In this document: positions 58,178 through 64,000 of the stretch, piece by piece
Position numbering within the stretch: the first letter of the stretch is position 1
How the letters are laid out: every line of letters begins with the position of its first letter
Assembly (NCBI GenBank): GCA_040510195.1
Contig: JBEVJK010000086.1
Coordinates: 1-64,000 of the forward strand
Length of the DNA stretch: 64,000 nucleotides
Direction: 5' to 3'
DNA from: JBEVJK01 sp040510195
Lineage (GTDB): Bacteria; Pseudomonadota; Alphaproteobacteria; Rhizobiales; Rhizobiaceae
Position numbers and translations under genes: made by a program
Notes under the pieces: generated by a model
Seen by the model: the letters and a program-made list of their open reading frames with translations, nothing else
Database searches by the model: none
Told to the model about the DNA's origin: nothing

Positions 58178-58930
58178 ATGCCGAGCACCCGATCCGTCGA
58201 AGGTGGACCCAAGCGCCGCACCGCCCGCTTTCACCTCCTTGCCGGTCTGCTCGGAGCGGCAGGCGCCCTTGCCTTCTTGGCCGGCCCTGCGGCAGCTGCG
58301 GACTGCCGGGCCGCCGCGGCCCCTTCAATCGATTGGCAGGACTGCAACAAGAGCAACCTCATCCTGCGCGAGAGTCCGCTGGCCGGCGCCAATCTGGTCG
58401 GCACCGACCTCTCCTACAGCGACCTTCGCAACTCCGACCTGACCGGCGCCGACCTCGAGAAGGCGACGCTGACCCGCGCCTCGCTCGCCGGCTCGAAGGC
58501 CGACGGCGCGAAATTCCATCGCATCGAAGGCTACCGCACGCTCTTCAACGAGATATCGGCGACCGGCAGCTCATTCGCCAGCGCCGAGCTGCAGCGTGCC
58601 GACTTCACCGGCGCCAAGCTGGACGGCGCCAATTTCGAAAAGGCCGAGCTGGGCCGCGGCGTCTTCACCGGCGCCTCGATCGGCGGCGTCAAGTTCGCCT
58701 TCGCCAACCTGGCGCGCGCCAGGTTCGACGGTGCGACGTTCAGCAAGCCGCTGGAGCTGACCGGTGCGTTCCTGTTCCTGACGCGCCTCGACGGGCTGGA
58801 TCTGTCGGCCTCTACCGGCCTCCAGCAGGCGCAGATCGACCAGGCGTGCGGCGACGACAAGACCAAGCTTCCGCAGGGCCTGAAGCAGCCGGAGGGCTGG
58901 CCGTGCAGCCCCATGGAAGAGGACGAGTAG
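58178..58930 (+). CDS. Secreted pentapeptide repeat protein
   Basis: A 250-residue protein with a signal peptide (LLGAAGALAFLAGPAAAADC) and about 25 consecutive pentapeptide repeats of A(D/N)LxX type, seen in GANLVGTDLSYSDLRNSDLT, GADLEKATLTRASLAG and AELQRADFTGAKLDGANFEK. These fold into a square beta helix. The end (QLKQPEGWPCSP-like, residues 236-245) breaks the repeat and carries a cysteine. ATG 58178 has GGAGGT upstream. No partner is evident; the hydrolase gene before it is 72 bases away on the same strand, so co-transcription is possible. Function unknown. Confidence 0.85.
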   Translation: MPSTRSVEGGPKRRTARFHLLAGLLGAAGALAFLAGPAAAADCRAAAAPSIDWQDCNKSNLILRESPLAGANLVGTDLSYSDLRNSDLTGADLEKATLTRASLAGSKADGAKFHRIEGYRTLFNEISATGSSFASAELQRADFTGAKLDGANFEKAELGRGVFTGASIGGVKFAFANLARARFDGATFSKPLELTGAFLFLTRLDGLDLSASTGLQQAQIDQACGDDKTKLPQGLKQPEGWPCSPMEEDE

Positions 58931-59188
58931 CCCGCGCTTTCCCCAGGGGCACACGTCATCGTCCGTTCGAGGCAAGTCCTCATGCACTTCAACGTCAGGT
59001 AGCATGAAGGTCTACCTCGTTTTGGGGCTATCGAGGCGAGTAACGAATTAGTAACCATCCGTAGACAGCGCGGCACGTTGTCCCTAGAGTGCGCGCAAGT
59101 CCTGGGCACCGCTCCAGATCACTATCAAAACACTGTCGCCGGACGACCTGGGTGAGGTTCCAGGGGCTGGTGACTTGTGGGGGATGCT

Positions 59189-60187
59189 ATGTCGCCCTGG
59201 CGTATCGCGTTTCTGGCCTGTGCGACCCTGTTGGCATGGTCGGCGCCCTCGCGCGGCGCCGAGGCGGTCGGCGAGGCCGTGCTGATCAAGACGGACGTGA
59301 CCGGCAGCAGCGGCCCCATCGCCGTCAAGGAGGCCGTCCATCGCGACGAGCGCATCCGCACCTCCAAGGACGGGCTCGGCCAATTCGTGTTCCGCGACGG
59401 CAGCAAGCTGGCCGTCGGCTGGGGATCGTCGGTGGTCATCGACCAGTATGTCTTCGACGATTCCAATTCGGTGAAGAAGCTGACGGTCAATGCCGCCAAG
59501 GGCACCTTCCGCTGGATCAGCGGCAAATCGAAATCGTCGGCCTATGAGATCGTGACGCCTGCCGGCACGATCGGCGTTCGCGGCACCGTCTTCGACTTCT
59601 ACGTCAACCCGAATGGCACGACGGCGATGGTGCTGCTGAGCGGTGCCGCCAGCTTCTGCGGCAGCAACGGCTGCAAGCAGCTGACCAAGAAGTGCGATTG
59701 CGTGGTCGGCACGCCGCGCGGCGGCGTCAGCGAGCCGACCCGCGTCAGCCGGGCGACGCTCGCCTCGCTCGGCGACCAGCGAGCGCTCTCCTTCCTGACC
59801 GGCAACCAGCAGGTCTCCGTCGGCTTCGGCCGTCTCGGGCCGGGCTGCGGCCTGCGAGCGGCCTCCTTGTCGGGCGATCCCAACCGTGAGCAGCGGCCAG
59901 CCAGGCGGTCGGCGCCCGATGCGCCGGCACCGCCGGCTCCGCAGGCCCCGAGCCCGCGCGCCGCCGATCCGGAACCGTCGGCGCCGACACCGGATACGCC
60001 GAGCCCGCCGGACAAGCCGGACCGGCCGGACAAGCCGGACAAGCCGGATCATCATCACCACCATCACGACAAGCCGCATGGCCACCACGGCTGGGGTGAC
60101 GGGCACGACGACGGCGACGGCAAGAAGGGAAGCTGGGGCGGCGGTAACCGCGAAGGCAAGGGCGGCCGGAACGGCAAGCACGGATAG
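59189..60187 (+). CDS. FecR domain-containing protein with His/Pro-rich tail
   Basis: A 332-residue secreted protein. The signal peptide ends near SAPSRGAEA. The FecR-like domain covers about residues 40-160 (GQFVFRDGSKLAVGWGSSVV, GTFRWISGKSKSSAYEIVTP, GTIGVRGTVFDFYVNPNGTT). The cysteines in FCGSNGCKQLTKKCDC could form disulfides. From about residue 235 the protein is proline-rich with PDKPDRPDKPDKPD repeats and a natural run of six His in DHHHHHHDKPHGHHGWGDGH, then Gly/Lys-rich to the end. This could bind divalent metal. ATG 59189 has GGGGGA upstream. It converges with a CHASE2 cyclase gene, and FecR and CHASE2 proteins are often paired. Confidence 0.85.
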   Translation: MSPWRIAFLACATLLAWSAPSRGAEAVGEAVLIKTDVTGSSGPIAVKEAVHRDERIRTSKDGLGQFVFRDGSKLAVGWGSSVVIDQYVFDDSNSVKKLTVNAAKGTFRWISGKSKSSAYEIVTPAGTIGVRGTVFDFYVNPNGTTAMVLLSGAASFCGSNGCKQLTKKCDCVVGTPRGGVSEPTRVSRATLASLGDQRALSFLTGNQQVSVGFGRLGPGCGLRAASLSGDPNREQRPARRSAPDAPAPPAPQAPSPRAADPEPSAPTPDTPSPPDKPDRPDKPDKPDHHHHHHDKPHGHHGWGDGHDDGDGKKGSWGGGNREGKGGRNGKHG

Positions 60188-60199
60188 GGGCAGTTCTCT

Positions 60200-62401
60200 C
60201 TAGGCTGAGATCGCCTCTGCGCCGCGCGGCTCTGCCTGCGCGGGCTTGGCCGGCACAGCGGGGCTGACGGCGAAATGGTCGGCGCGGCGCGAGATCCGTC
60301 CGTAGAACTCCTGCAGCGCCGGCGTTAGCGGCTGGGCCTGAGCCTTGGCGAGGTTGACGAGCTTGCGCAGGCCGGGTGAGCGCGTCTGCATCACCTCGAC
60401 CAGCCTCTGGTGGGTTGCCCTGAGCTCGGCAAAGGCCGGCGAACTGGCCACCGTCTCGTCGCCGACGACCGCAAAACCCTGGTTCCGCCCCTTGCGGCCG
60501 CGCAGCTCCAGGGCTCCGGCGTCGAGCAGGGCATAGCCGGGCAGCGCCGCTGCCGTCCTGTCCGAGACCAGGATGTCGAAGCCGACCACCTTGCAGCAGG
60601 TCTCGATGCGCGCCGCGACGTTCACCGCGTCGCCTACCGCCGAATAGTTGAAGCGCGCCTCCGATCCCATGTTGCCCACGCAGGCCACGCCGGTGTGGAT
60701 GCCGACGCCGATGCTGACGCGGCTGCCGGGACCGAAGCCGAAGGCGTCGCGCTGATTGAGCTCCGTCATGGTTTGGCGCATCGCCAGCGCCGCCCGCACC
60801 GCCTTCACTTCGTGGTCGGCAACGTCGACCGGCGCGTTCCAGAAGGCCATGATGGAATCGCCGATGAACTTGTCGAGCGTGCCCTCGTGGTCGGTCACGT
60901 GGCGGCTGAGCGCGTCCAGCAGCGTGTTCAGGAAGCCGACGACGGCGGTCGGCGAAAGGCTCTCGCTGATCTCGGTGAAGTTGCGCACGTCGACGAACAT
61001 CACCGTCAGCTCGCGATCGTCGCCGCCGAGCCGCAGCGCGTCGCGATTGTTCTCGATGCGGTGCAGCAGCGAGGGCGACAGATACTGGCCGAAGGCGCGG
61101 CGGATCTGCCGCCGCTCGCGGTCGGTGACCAGGAAGCGGAACGACGTCGCCGCAAAATGCGTGATCGAGCCGGCCAGGATCGGAGCCAGCGGATCGAACA
61201 GCAGGCCATAGATGGCGAAGGCGAACCAGGACGCCACCAGAGCCAGCCCGGTCAGCGCCAGCCCGCAGAAGAGCGCGATGGCCGGGCTGACGAAGAAGGT
61301 GAGGAGCACCAGCAGCGTGCCGAGCAGCGCGATCGCCAGGATCTCCAGGCCGTCCGCCCAGTCGGGCCGCGACAGGAACCGGCCGGACAGGATCTGCTCG
61401 ACCGTTTGTGCATGCAGCGACACGCCGGGCACGTTCTCGCCCAGCGCGGTGGTGCGGATGTCCTGCAGGCCGGCGGCCGAGGTGCCGACGAAGACGATGC
61501 TGCCCGCCAGCGCCGCGCGCGCTTCGGCCGACGGGCCGCCGGGACCGATGAGCTTGCCGGCCGACACGTAGCGCTCGGGTCGGTTGCGGCCGACATAGAG
61601 CCAGAGCTCGCCGGCCGAGGTGACCGGCACCACGAACTCGCCGATCTTCACCGCCGTCATGATGCCCGCCTGGTCCGGGGCGCCGGAGACCAGGTAGGTG
61701 GAAGCGCCCTGCGCCACGCGCAGCGCCTCGATGGCGAGATTGGGATAGAGCTGCTCGCCGTCGCTGAGGAACAGCGGCACGGTCCGCACCACGGCCAGCG
61801 AGCGGCCCGGATTGAGGCTGATGTGGCCGAGACCGGCCGCCGCAGCTTCCAGCTCCGGCAGCAGCGGCGTCGTCGAGGTCAGCCGCGGCGGCGCGGCGAT
61901 CGGGCTTTCGCCGGTATAGGCAATGCCGGCCTTGACCGGCGGCAGGTGGTGGCCATTGTTGGAAAGGCCGAAGCCGAGCACCACCGGCCGCTCGGCGATC
62001 GAGCGCGCCAGGATGGCGTCGTTGTCGGGCAGCGTCGCTGCCGCCTTCGGTTCGATGCCGGGCACGTTGGCCACCACGTTGCGCGGCGACAGGCGGTCGG
62101 GCTCGGCGAAAATGAAGTCGAAGGCAATCGCCGCGGCCCCCGCATCGGCGACGGCGTCGATCAGCTGCGCCACGCGGTCGCGCGGCCACGGCCACTGGCC
62201 GAACTCGGCGAGCGACTGCTCGTCGATGTCGACGACGCGCACCGGCATCGCCTCGTAGGGACGCGGCGAAAGCCGCTGGTACTCGTCGAAGGTCGCCTCG
62301 CGTGCCAGCCGCAGCGCCGACGGATCGCTTGCCCTGAGCCAGGTCAGCGCGGCGACCAGCGACAGGCCGAGGATGACGCCGATCTTCTGGGCGCGTGTCA
62401 T
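60200..62401 (-). CDS. CHASE2 domain adenylate/guanylate cyclase
   Basis: A 733-residue membrane cyclase. After an N-terminal membrane segment (KIGVILGLSLVAALTWLRAS) comes a CHASE2 sensory domain (about 40-345) in the periplasm (VRVVDIDEQSLAEFGQWPWP, AAIAFDFIFAEPDRLSPRNV, VFVGTSAAGLQDIRTTALGE). Three membrane segments follow (about 350-440). The class III cyclase domain (about 470-640) has VMFVDVRNFTEISESLSPTA, KFIGDSIMAFWNAPVD and GVGIHTGVACVGNMGS, with metal-binding aspartates present. ATG 62401 is the start; the open frame upstream contains repeats and is not coding. Signal is unknown. Convergent with the FecR gene, 12 bases apart. Confidence 0.92.
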   Translation of the reverse strand: MTRAQKIGVILGLSLVAALTWLRASDPSALRLAREATFDEYQRLSPRPYEAMPVRVVDIDEQSLAEFGQWPWPRDRVAQLIDAVADAGAAAIAFDFIFAEPDRLSPRNVVANVPGIEPKAAATLPDNDAILARSIAERPVVLGFGLSNNGHHLPPVKAGIAYTGESPIAAPPRLTSTTPLLPELEAAAAGLGHISLNPGRSLAVVRTVPLFLSDGEQLYPNLAIEALRVAQGASTYLVSGAPDQAGIMTAVKIGEFVVPVTSAGELWLYVGRNRPERYVSAGKLIGPGGPSAEARAALAGSIVFVGTSAAGLQDIRTTALGENVPGVSLHAQTVEQILSGRFLSRPDWADGLEILAIALLGTLLVLLTFFVSPAIALFCGLALTGLALVASWFAFAIYGLLFDPLAPILAGSITHFAATSFRFLVTDRERRQIRRAFGQYLSPSLLHRIENNRDALRLGGDDRELTVMFVDVRNFTEISESLSPTAVVGFLNTLLDALSRHVTDHEGTLDKFIGDSIMAFWNAPVDVADHEVKAVRAALAMRQTMTELNQRDAFGFGPGSRVSIGVGIHTGVACVGNMGSEARFNYSAVGDAVNVAARIETCCKVVGFDILVSDRTAAALPGYALLDAGALELRGRKGRNQGFAVVGDETVASSPAFAELRATHQRLVEVMQTRSPGLRKLVNLAKAQAQPLTPALQEFYGRISRRADHFAVSPAVPAKPAQAEPRGAEAISA

Positions 62402-62484
62402 AAAGGGCGAGAACCTCGAGAGGCCAGGGTGGGCGGAGGCGACCTTAGCAAGGCTGGTCGGCAAACGCGATGCATCCGTCCGAT

Positions 62485-62563
62485 GGGGGCGAAGCGCCGC
62501 TCCAAGAGGGGCGAAGCGGCGCTTGAAGGGGGGCGAAGCGGCTCCCGACGGGCGCGACGCGCC
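62485..62563. repeat. Short tandem repeats GGGGCGAAGCG
   Basis: The core GGGGCGAAGCGSC occurs three times at about 21-22-base spacing (beginning near 62485, 62508 and 62529), with a degenerate fourth unit GGGCGCGACGCGCC at 62550-62563. The units diverge after the core. It lies between the start of the cyclase gene and the region of the possible RNA. It is not part of a known repeat that I can name. Confidence 0.6.
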
Positions 62564-62654
62564 ACGGCGCGCGCCTGACGCCTCCATCCCCGTTAACCCC
62601 GCTTTCCACAGGCGCCGCGGCATTGGCAGCGCACCCCCGGCAATGTAGGTTGAA

Positions 62655-63030
62655 GTCATCTCAAGACCTGATGGTGCTCCGGTTGGTCGGGAGCGGAAAT
62701 TCAGGAACCATCTTGAGGCCCGCACTGGGCTGACGGCGCCCGCTTCGGCGAGCGTAGTCCGGCTCGGAGACCGGCGGGGCCACCCGAAGCGGTTGCAAAC
62801 GCTCACGGTGCGCCGATGCTGCCATGAAGGCCGGTCAAGACCTTCGATGGTGCGCTGGTGTCGTCCTCCGGGATGCGGCGGCGCGGCTGGGAAAGTGATG
62901 GATCCTTGCGGGTGCTCATGGACCTGGCCGTCAAATTCAGGGCTACGGGCTCGGTGCCTCGGCATCGGCGTCTTGCGGACCCTGGCTTGACAGGGAGGCG
63001 CTGGGAGAAATCCCGGCGCTTTCTCCTTTC
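62655..63030 (+). other. Non-coding region with possible structured RNA
   Basis: No protein gene is supported here. CTCAAGA (62661-62667) can pair with TCTTGAG (62711-62717), enclosing CCTGA/TCAGG and GCTCC/GGAGC pairs, which makes a nested stem of about 57 bases. About 175 bases further on, near 62837-62862, the word TCAAGACCTTCGATGGTGC resembles TCAAGACCTGATGGTGC at 62662, so there may be two related blocks. The stretch ends in an intrinsic terminator on the forward strand. I could not match it to RNase P, tmRNA, 6S or SRP RNA. A small RNA or old mobile fragment are both possible. Confidence 0.4.
62998..63030 (+). terminator. Intrinsic terminator in intergenic region
   Basis: GCGCTGGGA pairs with TCCCGGCGC around a GAAA tetraloop (62998-63019, one G-T pair), followed by TTTCTCCTTTCT. 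No forward-strand protein gene precedes it within the region, which suggests that it ends an RNA transcribed from inside the 62402-63020 stretch. Confidence 0.72.
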
Positions 63031-63160
63031 TGGCGCCTGTGCCGCCCTCCTCCCTCGCTTTGCTCTCGAAAGCCTTGAGTTCCCTTGAAATGCCTGTTCC
63101 ATTGGCATCGAGATTGCGGGCTTCCGCTCAACTTTGCGCTTGACGGCTCCTGCGATTGGT

Positions 63161-63174
63161 GGAATGAATATTCC
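63161..63174. promoter_or_regulatory. IolR-type operator GGAA-N6-TTCC
   Basis: GGAATGAATATTCC lies within the longer dyad GGTGGAAT-GAAT-ATTCCACC (63158-63177). The core GGAA-N6-TTCC is the motif described for the inositol repressor IolR in Sinorhizobium meliloti. A near match, GAAA-N6-TTCC, lies at 63087-63100. A TTGACG box at 63140-63145 would make the operator overlap the -10 region of a promoter for the binding-protein gene at 63351. It thus fits repression without inositol. Inferred from motif. Confidence 0.65.
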
Positions 63175-63350
63175 ACCGCTAGGCAAAACGGCATATTTGT
63201 TTCATTTTTGGGACCGAGACTGCGGTTAGGGAGGGCACGCCGGCTCGGCGTTGCCGAGGCCGCGGCAGCCGGCACCGCATCCGTTTTGCAAGAAGGGGTG
63301 GTTCGCAGGGATCGGGCCCGCCAGGGCTTCGACAGTGGAGGAGAAGAAGG

Positions 63351-64000
63351 ATGAGGAAATATCTTTTGGGTGTCGCCTTTTCGGCGCTGCTGGTCGGACA
63401 GGCAGCCGCCGAGAATGTCGGCGTCTCGATGGCCAGGTTCGACGACAACTTCCTGACCGTGCTGCGCAACGGCATGATCGAATATGCCAAGACCCTCGAC
63501 GGGGTCACGCTGCAGGTGGAGGACGCCGGGAACGACGTCGCCAAGCAGCTCGACCAGATCAACAATTTCGTGGCGTCCGGCGTCGCCGCGATCATCGTCA
63601 ACCCGGTCGACACCTCGGCCACCAAGGCCATGTCGGATGCGGCCGCGGCGGCGGGCGTGCCGCTGGTCTACGTCAACCGCGAGCCGGTCAACGTCAACGA
63701 GCTGCCCGACAACCAGGCCTTCGTCGCCTCAGACGAGCGCGAGTCGGGGACCTTGGAGACCAAGGAGGTCTGCCGCCTGTTCAAGGAAGGCGGCAAGACC
63801 GAGGCGAACGTCTACGTGATCATGGGCGAGCTGTCGAACCAGGCGGCCCAGCAGCGCACCCAGGACATCCTCGACGTGATCGGCGGCAGCGAGTGCGGCG
63901 TGAAGGTCAACATCATCGACAAGCAGACGTCGAACTGGATGCGCGACGAGGCGCAGAACCTGATGACGAACTGGCTGTCGACGGGGACGGCCTTCGACGG
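63351..64000 (+). CDS. Sugar ABC transporter substrate-binding protein, inositol/rhizopine type (partial)
   Basis: The gene runs off the right edge after 216 complete codons. A signal peptide is clear (MRKYLLGVAFSALLVGQAAA). The mature part begins ENVGVSMARFDDNFLTVLRN and continues with VDTSATKAMSDAAAAAGVPL and VYVNREPVNVNELPDN, a periplasmic binding-protein type I fold of the ribose/inositol group. It closely resembles, from memory, the rhizopine-binding protein MocB and inositol-binding IbpA. The GGAGGAGAAGAAGG upstream is a strong ribosome-binding site for ATG 63351. The IolR-type operator upstream supports inositol control. The permease and ATPase genes would lie beyond the window. Confidence 0.88.
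   Translation, partial: MRKYLLGVAFSALLVGQAAAENVGVSMARFDDNFLTVLRNGMIEYAKTLDGVTLQVEDAGNDVAKQLDQINNFVASGVAAIIVNPVDTSATKAMSDAAAAAGVPLVYVNREPVNVNELPDNQAFVASDERESGTLETKEVCRLFKEGGKTEANVYVIMGELSNQAAQQRTQDILDVIGGSECGVKVNIIDKQTSNWMRDEAQNLMTNWLSTGTAFD

Noticed and set aside
56597..58234. Upstream continuation of the reverse frame of the enolase-family gene
   Set aside because: It runs antisense through the hydrolase gene and has no family features. The conserved N-terminus begins at 56596.
60050..60075. Six-histidine run as a cloning-vector remnant
   Set aside because: The run lies inside a longer natural His/Pro/Asp/Gly-rich tail in frame with the FecR protein, with no vector sequence around it.
62402..62965. 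N-terminal extension of the CHASE2 cyclase
   Set aside because: It would add about 190 Arg/Pro-rich residues made from tandem repeats and a possible RNA region. ATG 62401 is followed directly by the membrane segment expected for this family.
62655..63030. RNase P, tmRNA, 6S or SRP RNA gene
   Set aside because: The diagnostic words of these RNAs, such as the RNase P core or a tmRNA peptide tag, are absent. Only a general structured region remains.

Overview
The window is GC-rich, densely coded chromosomal DNA from an alphaproteobacterium of the Hyphomicrobiales (Rhizobiales), most like Mesorhizobium and other Phyllobacteriaceae. Markers for this placement are the fused anthranilate synthase trpE(G) behind a leader peptide ending in WWW, the CtrA regulators chpT, ctrA and sciP, a choXWV choline transporter, an orphan ClpS, a NolR-like ArsR regulator, an EipA/DUF1134 protein and an alpha-r14 type small RNA with two anti-Shine-Dalgarno loops. 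The family-level placement is inference. I saw no tRNA, rRNA, CRISPR array, transposase or prophage gene.

Layout. 196-7040: four-gene MoxR/DUF58/BatA-like membrane operon. 7056-10936: small enzymes (GNAT, glutathionyl-hydroquinone reductase, NUDIX, metallophosphoesterase) and a membrane protein. 11065-18842: leuA and trpE(G), each preceded by its own leader-peptide control region, with a sugar dehydrogenase, an AbrB-family protein and a CDF exporter between. 18868-24358: flavin disulfide oxidoreductase, DUF4126 protein, SDR, aspartoacylase-like protein and fhs. 24553-31236: a tight five-gene operon of uncharacterised proteins (coiled coil, 392-aa protein, AAA+ ATPase, 435-aa protein, DUF2333 membrane protein), the best candidate for an undescribed system. 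31511-34628: choXWV with an intra-operon terminator after choX. 34711-41062: clpS, a Crp/Fnr regulator, two small proteins, a class III cyclase with TPRs and an acyl-CoA cluster (SDR, CoA transferase, HugZ-like). 41228-47164: ArsR regulator, small membrane protein, rlpA, D,D-carboxypeptidase, tmk, holB and an rRNA-type methyltransferase. 47161-53771: envelope genes (coiled coil, eipA) and the CtrA hub (chpT, a receiver, ctrA, a fliJ-like gene, sciP) with a class A beta-lactamase inside it. 53772-56596: mnmA, a GlsB-type protein, the alpha-r14 sRNA and an enolase-superfamily enzyme. 56792-62401: lipoprotein hydrolase, pentapeptide-repeat protein, FecR protein and CHASE2 adenylate cyclase. 62402-63350: about 950 bases without a protein gene, holding tandem repeats, a possible structured RNA with a terminator, and an IolR-type operator before a truncated inositol/rhizopine-type ABC binding protein.

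How the parts work together. Amino-acid supply is sensed by ribosomes on short leaders (trpL, and the proposed leuL). Cell-cycle control is concentrated at 49.3-53.5 kb, where the phosphotransferase ChpT, its target CtrA and the CtrA inhibitor SciP are coded within 4 kb. Envelope maintenance recurs throughout (RlpA, DacF-like, EipA, beta-lactamase, MoxR cluster). Product names come from recognising motifs by eye; no database search was run.
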